From Ruminococcus sp. (lineage in GTDB: Bacteria; Bacillota; Clostridia; Oscillospirales; Ruminococcaceae): a stretch of DNA of 40,196 nt. The stretch is from the NCBI GenBank assembly GCA_017484095.1, contig JAFUTU010000013.1:1-40196 (forward strand), in the 5' to 3' direction. This document shows positions 28,476 through 35,738 of the stretch, one piece after another. The notes beneath the pieces were generated by a model. The model was given only the letters and a program-made list of their open reading frames with translations, was not told where the DNA came from and ran no database searches. A program made the position numbers and the translations under genes. The first letter of the stretch is position 1. Each line of letters begins with the position of its first letter.

Positions 28476-28503
28476 AGTTTACCAAATACACAAAAAAAGT
28501 CAA
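28476..28503 (-). promoter_or_regulatory. Possible promoter of the spoIID-like gene
   Basis: Minus strand TTGACT (28498-28503), 16 bases, TAAACT (28476-28481). It overlaps the terminator stem of the upstream gene and would give a leader of about 100 bases. Moderate match only. Confidence 0.35.
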
Positions 28504-28532
28504 GACATACAAAACATACGTCCTGACTTTTT
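28494..28532 (-). terminator. Terminator of the sleB-type hydrolase gene
   Basis: AAAAAGTCAAGAC (28494-28506) and GTCCTGACTTTTT (28520-28532) pair over 13 positions on the minus strand (one G-T wobble) around a 13-base loop and run into T7. It lies about 50 bases after the stop at 28580. Confidence 0.75.
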
Positions 28533-28579
28533 GTCAATTTTAACAATTTCAGCTGCATTTACAAGCTTGCTTTTGTGCA

Positions 28580-29713
28580 TTACTTGAAGTATCTCTGACC
28601 ATCAAGCTCAGTGCAGAAGGTAAGAGATTCAAACCAAGATGCTGTGCTGCCGCTGCAATACTTAGGTGAGTAGTAGTAAACAGCTCCGTTTGAATTATCC
28701 TCGCCCTGTAACGCTCTGAGAGCGCAAGCCTTTGTGTTCTCTGTAGGAGTTACAGTGCCGTTATAGTAGCCATAGATAGCCGTGAACTGATTAGGCGCCG
28801 TGAGAACACCATTTATGCTGTTCGGGAACTTGCTTGACTTAACTCTGTTTATAACAACGTTAGCAACCGCGATCTTGCTCTGCTCGGAGCAGTAGCCTAC
28901 CTCGCCCTGAAGGACGCAGCAAAGCATATTGAACTCCTCCTGAGTATAGCTGATAACACCTGTGGTAGTTGCCTGAGCTGCAGCCTTGGTAGTTGTAGCA
29001 GCTGCCTTAGTGGTAGTAGCTGCTGCCGCAGTTGTTGTCTTCGGAGCAGTAGTCTCCGCAGGCTTGGTCTCGGTCTTGGCAGCTTCCTTCTTCTCAGCAG
29101 CCTGTGTCTCGACCTCGACCTTCTCGGGAGCGCTGTACTCAGTGAAATACTTAGCCATAACATAACCCTGCTGGCCGCCGTATGTAACTGTATACCACTC
29201 GTCGTCTCCGGCAGATGCTGTAACGAACTCTCCGCTGCCTATAACAGCCAGAACGTCTGAGCTTGTGCTCTTATCAGCTCTGAGGTTAACTATCTCGGTG
29301 GATATGAGCTTAACGTTGTCAAGCTTTGTTTCTTTTTTCTTTTCTTTCTTGTCAGCTTCAGCTTCATCAGCCTCTGCAGTCGTTTTCTTTGTTGTCTTGG
29401 CAGCGGCTTCTTTCTTTACCTCTGTCATCTCATACTCATCGATACCTGCTTTTCTCCACTCCATGGTATCGAAGGTCTCATCACTCTCAGTTTCTGCCTC
29501 TGTCACAGAAGTGGTCGTTGTGCTTGTGGTGACTGCAGCTTTTGTTTCCTTCTGGATCTGAGCGCTCTTTCCTGTAAGCGAGAACACGCAAACAGAACCA
29601 AGCACTACTGCTGCAACTGCGCAGCTGCCCAGAATTGTTCCTGTTTTCCTGACGGACGGCTTATCGATATTAACTAAGCTGTCTTCAGTTTTTTTCTGCT
29701 TCATTTTGATCAC
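28580..29713 (-). CDS. SH3-domain SleB-type cell-wall hydrolase
   Basis: 377 residues from a GTG at 29713 (AAAGGG close upstream; an ATG nine bases later is the alternative). It has a cytoplasmic start and a membrane segment at about 27-48. A Thr/Glu-rich spacer follows, then an SH3b domain (about 133-195, VNLRADKSTSSDVLAVIGSGEF, WYTVTYGGQQGYVMAKYF). A Thr/Ala/Lys linker leads to a Hydrolase_2 (SleB/CwlJ) domain from about 256 with LQGEVGYCSEQSKIAVANVVINR, in which Glu271 is the predicted catalytic acid. SleB lyses spore cortex at germination. Family members with SH3 domains also act in vegetative walls. It follows the sortase by 119 bases. ypeB, the usual SleB partner, lies 5 kb away on the other strand. 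Confidence 0.88.
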   Translation of the reverse strand: MIKMKQKKTEDSLVNIDKPSVRKTGTILGSCAVAAVVLGSVCVFSLTGKSAQIQKETKAAVTTSTTTTSVTEAETESDETFDTMEWRKAGIDEYEMTEVKKEAAAKTTKKTTAEADEAEADKKEKKKETKLDNVKLISTEIVNLRADKSTSSDVLAVIGSGEFVTASAGDDEWYTVTYGGQQGYVMAKYFTEYSAPEKVEVETQAAEKKEAAKTETKPAETTAPKTTTAAAATTTKAAATTTKAAAQATTTGVISYTQEEFNMLCCVLQGEVGYCSEQSKIAVANVVINRVKSSKFPNSINGVLTAPNQFTAIYGYYNGTVTPTENTKACALRALQGEDNSNGAVYYYSPKYCSGSTASWFESLTFCTELDGQRYFK

Positions 29714-29760
29714 ATTACCCTTTCCGACAGCCTATTGATCTCTCAACAGAAAACTGTCAC

Positions 29761-29791
29761 CATATCGGAGGCGTGAGTTTCAACCGATATG
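29761..29791. repeat. Inverted repeat upstream of the sleB-type gene
   Basis: CATATCGG (29761-29768) and CCGATATG (29784-29791) are an exact 8-base inverted repeat with 15 bases between. No T run follows on either strand, so it is not a terminator. It lies 48-78 bases before the sleB-type start and could be an operator or a leader hairpin. Confidence 0.5.
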
Positions 29792-29799
29792 TAATATTT

Positions 29800-29822
29800 A
29801 ACGTCTCATAAGATCGGACGTT
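29800..29822 (-). terminator. Weak hairpin after the sortase gene
   Basis: AACGTC (29800-29805) and GACGTT (29817-29822), a 6-bp stem with an 11-base loop just after the sortase stop. The following minus-strand bases are AT-rich but not a clean T run, so read-through into the sleB-type gene is likely. Confidence 0.35.
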
Positions 29823-29832
29823 TTAAGCAAGA

Positions 29833-30903
29833 TCAGTAATCCCAGCCGAAGTATTTCTTATTGTTGCCGTAAAGGTCTCTCCAGCATTTCGGGAAATATA
29901 TATCCTTGTTTGCCTTATCCTTGTAGGACTCAACTATCAGATCGAGGTTATCCTCGGCGGTCATCTTCTTGGCAACTATGACCCACCTGAGATCTGAGGT
30001 CTCGTTCGTACAGGTCGAAAGCGAGATATATTTGTCGTCCTCTGTGCACTCGATATCATTTGAGTACCATGAACGCTTTCTGACTTCATCTATCCAGTCA
30101 TCGAATTTGTAATCCGAATCGTCAAAATATCTTGTCGTCCAGTATTCAAACACCTTACCCTCGTCCTGATTCTCATAGACGTTAGCGCAGAACACACCGA
30201 CTATAACATATTTAGCACCCGACTCATAGATCGTGTTGAATTCGATCACAGGGTACTTCTTCATGAAATCCAGACCCTTCTTATACTCGGTAAGATGAGT
30301 GAAGGAGGTGCCAAGATATCTCATATGGTGCCCGTAGATCGTAATGTTGTCCGACTGTTCCTCAGGCGTTATCGTCGCCCAGGCATCGGCATAAATGCTG
30401 CCTGATTCGTAGTATTTCTTATCAAGGTTCTTGTAAAGATAATACTCATTATCCTCACCCTGCAGCACAGGGAAATTGATGTACTCGTTACCGTCGCTGT
30501 CCTTAAATCCGGGGATCTTTATCCAGCCGACAACGTCCTCATTTCTCTTGAGGAGCTTCTTTGCCCAATCCTGTACCTCTCTTGTCTTAACAGAGGCCTC
30601 AGGGTTGTCCGCGTCGATATCGTCAACGCCGCCCTTCTGGGTGCGGTCGATATCGTCACTGAAATCAGGCTCATAGCTTACTATCTCCTGCATATAAGTC
30701 TGATCCTTTTCATCAGCCTTCAGAAAATCCGAAAGCTTTCCGAGAGAGAAGCAGAACACTGCGATCGAGCCCATAAAAACCATCTTTCTTACGACCTCTC
30801 CTGCTCCGTCGCCTCTCCACGGAATAAAATATTTCAAAACTCTTATAAAAAAGTTTGTCTCGTCCTTCTCAGACAGATCAACCGCTTCATTTGCCATAGA
30901 CAT
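29833..30903 (-). CDS. srtB: Class B sortase
   Basis: Sortases cut a C-terminal sorting motif and join the protein to peptidoglycan or to pilin subunits outside the membrane. 356 residues: cytoplasmic N-terminus, membrane segment at about 41-56 (MVFMGSIAVFCFSLGK), then the catalytic domain. His192 lies in TIYGHHM, Cys298 in ISLSTCTNE (TLxTC-type motif) and Arg306 in LRWVIV. The insertion DDSDYKFDDWIDEVRKRS before the Cys is the helical part typical of class B. The ATG lies 5 bases after the pncC stop, and the binding site GAGAGG overlaps that stop, so the genes are coupled. No LPxTG- or NPxTN-type substrate is encoded in this window. Confidence 0.93.
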   Translation of the reverse strand: MSMANEAVDLSEKDETNFFIRVLKYFIPWRGDGAGEVVRKMVFMGSIAVFCFSLGKLSDFLKADEKDQTYMQEIVSYEPDFSDDIDRTQKGGVDDIDADNPEASVKTREVQDWAKKLLKRNEDVVGWIKIPGFKDSDGNEYINFPVLQGEDNEYYLYKNLDKKYYESGSIYADAWATITPEEQSDNITIYGHHMRYLGTSFTHLTEYKKGLDFMKKYPVIEFNTIYESGAKYVIVGVFCANVYENQDEGKVFEYWTTRYFDDSDYKFDDWIDEVRKRSWYSNDIECTEDDKYISLSTCTNETSDLRWVIVAKKMTAEDNLDLIVESYKDKANKDIYFPKCWRDLYGNNKKYFGWDY

Positions 30904-30908
30904 TTGCC

Positions 30909-31445
30909 TTACCTCTCTTTTCGGGTCTCCAGCAGCTCCAGCACCGTCTCCAGTGTACGAAGCGCTGTTAGCGAACGTATCATATCTCTGTCGAGCTTCT
31001 CATATTCCTCATATAACCTCAGCGTCTTTGAGATCTCCCTCTGCCTATCCCTGACCGAAACGTACACCGTTCCTGCCCGAACACCTTTATCATCCCCGGG
31101 ACCCGCAACACCCGTTACGGCAGCTGCAACATCGCACGCGAACCTTTCAAGCGCTCCTGCGCTCATCTCAGATGCTGTCTCGGCGGAATACACTGAAAAC
31201 TTATCAAGTGTTTCCTTTTTAACACCCAGCAGCTTCATTTTGATCTCTTCGCTGTAAGAACATAACCCTCCGCAGAACATTCCCGAAGCACCTGCCACTC
31301 TCGTGACCAGCTCCATTATCATTCCGCCTGTACAGCTTTCCGCAGTACACAACATAAGGCTGCTCTTTAACATATATTTTACTACATCTGCTGTAACCGT
31401 GTCAATACTTTTTGTAATCACTTTGTCACTCTCAGCAAATTTCAC
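30909..31445 (-). CDS. pncC: Nicotinamide-nucleotide amidohydrolase (CinA C-terminal domain)
   Basis: PncC deamidates nicotinamide mononucleotide to nicotinic acid mononucleotide, recycling the pyridine made by DNA ligase and other NAD users. This 178-residue protein is the stand-alone CinA C-terminal domain: CTAESCTGGMIMELVTRVAGAS (from residue 33), CSYSEEIKMKLLGV, SAETASEMSAGA and VTGVAGPGDDKGVRAGTVYV. The N-terminal molybdopterin-like half of full CinA is absent. The start is a GTG at 31445 with AAGGGG about 14 bases upstream; a later ATG would cut into the domain. Coupling with a sortase gene is probably a matter of operon history rather than function. Confidence 0.92.
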   Translation of the reverse strand: MKFAESDKVITKSIDTVTADVVKYMLKSSLMLCTAESCTGGMIMELVTRVAGASGMFCGGLCSYSEEIKMKLLGVKKETLDKFSVYSAETASEMSAGALERFACDVAAAVTGVAGPGDDKGVRAGTVYVSVRDRQREISKTLRLYEEYEKLDRDMIRSLTALRTLETVLELLETRKER

Positions 31446-31755
31446 CTAAGTTTCAACCCCTTTTATCTATATATTGCACATAAAAAAACAGCCTATTTTG
31501 TCCAATTTGTTAATTCGACATCTTGTGCAAATCAAAGCGTTTGCCAGATACTGTAAATTATCGACAAAATATCAAACTATTTTTAACTGTTTTTTAATAA
31601 TTTGAAGTACACTTTTTTACCCACTTAGACAACAAAAAGCCCTCTTGTTTCGGGGCTTTTCATCGTTTTTCGACGCTGCGCGGCAGCAGTTTTGTGTACA
31701 AAAAAGCGTACAACTTGTTGAAGAACGGTAACATTTTAACCGTTTTGTAACCTTT
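31446..31755. other. Gene-free 310-base spacer between thiI and pncC
   Basis: AT-rich spacer with no supportable coding frame. It holds the thiI terminator (31635-31660) and, nearer thiI, several short inverted repeats: GCTGC/GCAGC (around 31675-31687) and AACGGT/ACCGTT flanking an AT loop (around 31724-31745). I find no confident promoter for pncC, although TTGGAC-N17-TATGTG can be read on the minus strand. Confidence 0.5.
31635..31660 (-). terminator. Terminator of the nifS-thiI unit
   Basis: AAAAGCCC (31635-31642) and GGGCTTTT (31653-31660) form an 8-bp stem, loop 10, with T5 on the minus strand. It lies about 95 bases after the thiI stop. Confidence 0.7.
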
Positions 31756-32931
31756 CTAAAAATTCCTGATATACTGCACGGATGTGTTCCCGACTGCCTC
31801 ACTGATATAAGGCTCCCAATCGAAACTGTTCTGTGCGCGTTCAACTTCTGAAAGCTTCGGTTTTGTCTTCGGGTGCTTGGGAGTGAACACTGTGCAGCAG
31901 TCCTCATACGGAAGTATAGAGGTATCAAAAGTGTCTATACGTCTTGCGATCTGTACGATCTCAGACTTATCAAGCCCGACACATGGTCTGAAGACAGGCA
32001 TACGGCATGCAGCATCTGTACAAACCATAGCGTACATCGTCTGGCTAGCGACCTGCCCGAGACTCTCGCCCGTGACCAAAGCCTGGATACCCTCCCTTTC
32101 ACAGATACGCTGAGCGATCTCCATCATAAGTCTTCTCATAAGTATCGTGAAAAACTCTTCGGGGCAGTTATCACGCAGAAGCTCCTGTATCTTTGTAAAG
32201 GGCACGCAATAGAACTCTATCTCTCCGCAGTAGCCCGAAATTATCTTCGCAAGCTTTTCCACCTTCATTCTTGCCCTGTCAGAGGTATAAGGCGGCGCTT
32301 CAAAATGTATCGCGGAGATCTTTGCTCCCCTTCTCGCTATCATATATCCTGCAACAGGAGAATCAATACCGCCCGACAGCAGCAGCATTGCTCTTCCGCT
32401 GGAACCTACAGGCAGTCCGCCTGCGCCGTCGATCTGCCCTGCATGAACAAAGGCTTTCTCCTCCCTTATCTCTACCATAACGGTAACATCCGGGTCGTGC
32501 ACATCTACCTTGAGGTGCGGGAACTTATCAAGGATAGCGCCGCCCATCTCGGTACATATCTCGGGAGACTTCAGCGCAAATCGCTTATCCGAACGCTTTG
32601 CCTCGACCTTAAAGGTCTTGGCCGCTTCAAGCTCATCAGCTAAGTATTCGGGCCCCTGCGAAAGTATCTGCTGCATATCCTTTTCAAGAACGCAGGCTCT
32701 GCAAAGCTTAACGATACCGAACACCTTTGAAAGCCTTTCCACTATCTCGTCAACATCTATATCCTCGTCAAGCGGCTCGGCATATAGGGTCGACTGTGAT
32801 CGGTAGATATTGATATCTCCGAGGCTTTTAAGCCTGTACTTTATGCTTTTTGTCATCATGCTCTCAAAGGCCGACTTATTGAGTCCCTTCAAGGCTATCT
32901 CACCGTATTTGCAAAGAACTATCTCTTTCAT
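31756..32931 (-). CDS. thiI: tRNA uracil 4-sulfurtransferase ThiI
   Basis: ThiI adenylates and thiolates uridine 8 of tRNA and can feed sulfur to the thiamine thiazole. The start is the ATG at 32931 with GGAGGAG 7 bases upstream, giving 391 residues. An N-terminal ferredoxin-like part (MKEIVLCKYGEIALKGLNKSAFE) leads into a THUMP domain to about residue 165. The PP-loop ATPase domain has LLLSGGIDSPVAGYM, VTGESLGQVASQT and FRPCVGLDKSEI. The C-terminal rhodanese domain of E. coli ThiI is absent, as in most Firmicutes, where a dedicated NifS-type desulfurase gives the sulfur. Such a gene lies 62 bases upstream. Confidence 0.96.
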   Translation of the reverse strand: MKEIVLCKYGEIALKGLNKSAFESMMTKSIKYRLKSLGDINIYRSQSTLYAEPLDEDIDVDEIVERLSKVFGIVKLCRACVLEKDMQQILSQGPEYLADELEAAKTFKVEAKRSDKRFALKSPEICTEMGGAILDKFPHLKVDVHDPDVTVMVEIREEKAFVHAGQIDGAGGLPVGSSGRAMLLLSGGIDSPVAGYMIARRGAKISAIHFEAPPYTSDRARMKVEKLAKIISGYCGEIEFYCVPFTKIQELLRDNCPEEFFTILMRRLMMEIAQRICEREGIQALVTGESLGQVASQTMYAMVCTDAACRMPVFRPCVGLDKSEIVQIARRIDTFDTSILPYEDCCTVFTPKHPKTKPKLSEVERAQNSFDWEPYISEAVGNTSVQYIRNF

Positions 32932-32993
32932 CAAAGAGCTCCTCCGTTTCGACAAATTTCGTTCTCTTATATAATAGTATAAAACATCTGTTC

Positions 32994-34121
32994 TTATTTG
33001 CTCACTTTACACAATTCATTTTCAGCATTTTCAAGCTGCTCAACGAGCGTATCTATCTCATTGGCAGTGTTTTCAGCGCAGAAGCTCACCCTGATAGTTG
33101 AATCAGACACCGCATCAAGGCCGAACTCACCGAGCACCGAGCTTTTCTTTCCCTTTGAGCAGGCAGAACCGCTTGAAACGCAAATGTCCTTCTTTTCAAG
33201 ATAATGGAGCAGCACCTCAGATCGCAGACCGTTTACCGAAATGCTCACCACATAGGGCGATGCATCTGGCAGCGAGTTTACCGAGAAGCCTTTTTCTGCG
33301 CACATTTGCGTGAGCCTGTCCCTTAGCTGACCGACATAGTCAAGCCTTTCCTTGATAGTCGGCGCAAGTTTGTTTACAGCTGCGCCGAAGCCTGCTATAA
33401 GCGGCACAGATTCAGTACCTGACCGAAAGCCCCTTTCCTGGCCGCCGCCGTAAAGCAGCGAAGGAATATGAACTCCTTTTCTGAGATACAAAGCGCCTAT
33501 CCCCTTGGGCGCGTGTATCTTATGGCCGCTCAGAGAAAGCATATCCGCGCCAAGCTTTTTTACCTTGAACGGTATCTTCATAAAGCCCTGAACACAGTCA
33601 CAGTGAAGGAGCGCTTCGGGGTGTTTTTTCTTCACCAGAGAGAAAGTCTCCTGTACAGGAAGGATATAACCTGTCTCATTATTAATGAGCATCATACTGA
33701 GCAAAAACGTGTTGTCATCTACAGCCGCCGCGATATCCTCGGCATAAAATCTGCCGTCATCTCTCGGAGATACCCTTACCACCTCACAGCCGAGCTCCTC
33801 CAGCAAAAGTGCCGGGGCAGCAGTTGCAGGGTGCTCGACAGATGTTATAACTATCCTGCTTTTTCTTTTTCCGTAAGCTCTGAAAGCGCCGAATATCGCC
33901 GTGTTAGAGCTTTCTGTAGCTCCGGAAGTAAAATATATCTCCTCAGCCTTTGCACCTAAAGCTTCTGCTATCGCTTCTCTTGCATCGGTAACTATCAGTT
34001 CAGCTTCAAGCCCCAGCTTATGCAGCGAGGACGGGTTCCCGAACCTTTCAAGCGCACCGTTCACAGCAGCAACAGACTCAGCACAAGGCTTGGTAGTTGC
34101 GGCATTGTCAAAGTATATCAA
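32994..34121 (-). CDS. nifS: Cysteine desulfurase, NifS-type partner of ThiI
   Basis: A PLP enzyme that takes sulfur from cysteine as an enzyme-bound persulfide. 375 residues starting MIYFDNAATTKP; PLP-binding Lys201 lies in SLSGHKIHAPKG, with His97 and Asp175 around the cofactor. The catalytic Cys321 is in CVSSGSACSKG. It starts with TTG at 34121, preceded by AAAGGT; no in-frame ATG exists near. Linkage with thiI points to sulfur delivery for tRNA 4-thiouridine (or thiamine) rather than general Fe-S assembly, as for Bacillus NifZ-ThiI. Its own promoter lies just upstream. Confidence 0.95.
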   Translation of the reverse strand: MIYFDNAATTKPCAESVAAVNGALERFGNPSSLHKLGLEAELIVTDAREAIAEALGAKAEEIYFTSGATESSNTAIFGAFRAYGKRKSRIVITSVEHPATAAPALLLEELGCEVVRVSPRDDGRFYAEDIAAAVDDNTFLLSMMLINNETGYILPVQETFSLVKKKHPEALLHCDCVQGFMKIPFKVKKLGADMLSLSGHKIHAPKGIGALYLRKGVHIPSLLYGGGQERGFRSGTESVPLIAGFGAAVNKLAPTIKERLDYVGQLRDRLTQMCAEKGFSVNSLPDASPYVVSISVNGLRSEVLLHYLEKKDICVSSGSACSKGKKSSVLGEFGLDAVSDSTIRVSFCAENTANEIDTLVEQLENAENELCKVSK

Positions 34122-34154
34122 ATCATCATTACCTTTCCGAACAATAGTATATTC

Positions 34155-34183
34155 AGTATATCACATATTTCAGCAAAAGTAAA
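34155..34183 (-). promoter_or_regulatory. Promoter of nifS-thiI
   Basis: Minus strand TTTACT (34178-34183), 17 bases, TATACT (34155-34160) preceded by TGA, an extended -10. The start near 34148 leaves about 27 bases to the TTG codon. Confidence 0.7.
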
Positions 34184-34254
34184 GTCGCGCATTATGAATT
34201 TTATGTTCCGCAGATGTTACCTTGCAAATATACACGAACAAAAATCGCATCATG

Positions 34255-34284
34255 CGAATATCTGACGAAAAATATGGAATAATA
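34255..34284 (+). promoter_or_regulatory. Possible forespore (sigma-G-like) promoter of ypeB
   Basis: CGAATA (34255-34260), 17 bases, AATAATA (34278-34284). Compared with the sigma-G pattern TGAATA-N17/18-CATACTA the match is 5 of 6 and 5 of 7. ypeB is sigma-G dependent in Bacillus. The region is AT-rich, so chance matches are possible. Confidence 0.3.
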
Positions 34285-34297
34285 GGTATAAAATTAT

Positions 34298-34345
34298 AGT
34301 ACGATTATTTGTACTGTTAAAATTTTAAGTACAACATTTTGTACA
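34298..34345 (+). promoter_or_regulatory. Two AGTAC-N8-GTAC dyads 30 bases apart before ypeB
   Basis: Copy 1 (34298-34315) reads AGTAC-N8-GTACT and copy 2 (34328-34345) AGTAC-N8-GTACA. The half-sites are palindromic and the copies start exactly 30 bases apart, about three helical turns. Copy 2 ends 14 bases before the ypeB start and just before AGGAGG. The arrangement suggests an operator for a dimeric regulator, or a repeated leader hairpin. Confidence 0.5.
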
Positions 34346-34359
34346 GTCAGGAGGATAAT

Positions 34360-35685
34360 ATGAAACTGACAAAAAGAGCACTTCTGAGGGGTGCGATGTT
34401 TCTTGCGGCAGCGGCTGCTGTGCTTGGCATCAGAGATATCCAGCTCATGAATGAAAACGAAAAGCTGAAGCTCAGCTCCGAATATTCATATCAGAGAGCT
34501 ATGGGAGACCTCTCGGACGACCTGGAGAACGTTACAAACACACTTGAAAAGCAGCTTTACGCCTCAGGCGCAGATATACACAGAGATCTATCTGTCAAGC
34601 TCTGCACACAGGCTTCAAACGCGAAGTCTGCCCTTTCACAGCTTCCGTCCGACAATTCAGACCTTATAACCACAAACAAATTTCTCTCTCAGGTGGGAGA
34701 CTACTCTCTCAGCCTTAGCAAAAAGCTGGCGGTAGGAGAGGAGCTTTCAACAAAGGAGTATGAAAACATCGAAGCGCTCTACGACTGTTCAAAATCATTA
34801 TGTGAAAGAATAAGAGTTCTGCGTGACAGCCTCCTCAGCGGAGAAACAGTTTTTGAAAGCGATAAAAGCACAGCAACTCCTGATGTGACAGACGGATTCG
34901 ATGATTTTGAGGACACATTTGAAAACTACCCCAGCCTGATATATGACGGCCCGTTCTCTGACAACATCCTCGAAAAAGAGCCTGAAATGACCAAAGGTGC
35001 GGAAAAGATAACCTTGCAGCAGGCGCTCGCAAAGTGCAGACTTGCACTCAATATCAGTGCGAACGACCTCACAGAGCACGAAAGGGTCGACGGAAAAATG
35101 CCCGGGTGGAGGTTTTCAGACCCTCAAAACGGCGTATGCTGCGAGATAACAGAAAACGGCGGCTATATTTCATATTTTCTGCGCGCAAGGCAGCCCGAGG
35201 CACAAAAGCTCACCAATGAAGAAGCCGTAAAATGTGCAGAGGATTTTCTCTCCGACCTTGGCTTAGATTCATTAAAAACGACCTATTACGAAAGCTTTGC
35301 CAATGTGCTTACCGTCAATTTCGCATATAAGGACGTTGGGGTTCTCTGCTATACAGACCTTATCAAGGTATCGGTAGCGCTCGATAATGGAGAGATACTA
35401 GGTTATGACGCTAAGGGATATCTTGTAAATCATCATAAAAGAGATCACAGCAATGATCTTATCTCAAAAGCAGCAGCAAAAAAACAGATATCTCCAAAGC
35501 TTTCGGTAGATTCCGTGCAGCTTGCGCTTATCCCCTCAGACGATCTGAGCGAAAAGCTCTGCTATGAATTTAAATGCACCGCAGAAAACGGCAGGAACGT
35601 GCTCGTTTATATCGGTGCAGAGTCAGGCAAAGAGGAACAGATACTTCTGCTTATGGAGTCTGATTCCGGAACTCTAACAGTATAG
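34360..35685 (+). CDS. ypeB: Germination protein YpeB
   Basis: YpeB is a spore-membrane protein needed to place and stabilise the cortex-lytic enzyme SleB. The 441-residue frame starts at the ATG at 34360 (AGGAGG 5 bases upstream); an in-frame start 21 bases earlier lies inside the operator-like repeats. An N-terminal membrane segment (ALLRGAMFLAAAAAVLGI, about 7-24) is followed by a helical domain to about 170. The family motif YPSLIYDGPFSDNI lies near 206-219, and the C-terminal PepSY-like repeats include GGYISYFLRARQPEAQKLTNEEAVKCAEDFLSDLG and the end segment KGYLVNHHKRDH. Together with dpaAB it argues that the organism forms and germinates spores. Confidence 0.9.
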   Translation: MKLTKRALLRGAMFLAAAAAVLGIRDIQLMNENEKLKLSSEYSYQRAMGDLSDDLENVTNTLEKQLYASGADIHRDLSVKLCTQASNAKSALSQLPSDNSDLITTNKFLSQVGDYSLSLSKKLAVGEELSTKEYENIEALYDCSKSLCERIRVLRDSLLSGETVFESDKSTATPDVTDGFDDFEDTFENYPSLIYDGPFSDNILEKEPEMTKGAEKITLQQALAKCRLALNISANDLTEHERVDGKMPGWRFSDPQNGVCCEITENGGYISYFLRARQPEAQKLTNEEAVKCAEDFLSDLGLDSLKTTYYESFANVLTVNFAYKDVGVLCYTDLIKVSVALDNGEILGYDAKGYLVNHHKRDHSNDLISKAAAKKQISPKLSVDSVQLALIPSDDLSEKLCYEFKCTAENGRNVLVYIGAESGKEEQILLLMESDSGTLTV

Positions 35686-35690
35686 ATTAA

Positions 35691-35722
35691 AAGGGATAGA
35701 GTCTTTACCGACCCTATCCCTT
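35691..35722. terminator. Terminator between ypeB and the GH25 gene
   Basis: AAGGGATAG (35691-35699) and CTATCCCTT (35714-35722) form a 9-bp stem that can extend inward with GTC/GAC. T4 follows on the minus strand, so it fits best as the terminator of the GH25 gene and serves ypeB less well. Confidence 0.7.
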
Positions 35723-35738
35723 AGATCATTTGTGATTA

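Noticed and set aside
31873..32643. 256-codon plus-strand frame opposite thiI
   Set aside because: Antisense shadow; thiI motifs on the minus strand are complete.
32932..32955. Upstream TTG start for thiI
   Set aside because: GGAGGAG, the evident ribosome binding site, lies inside that extension and serves the ATG at 32931.
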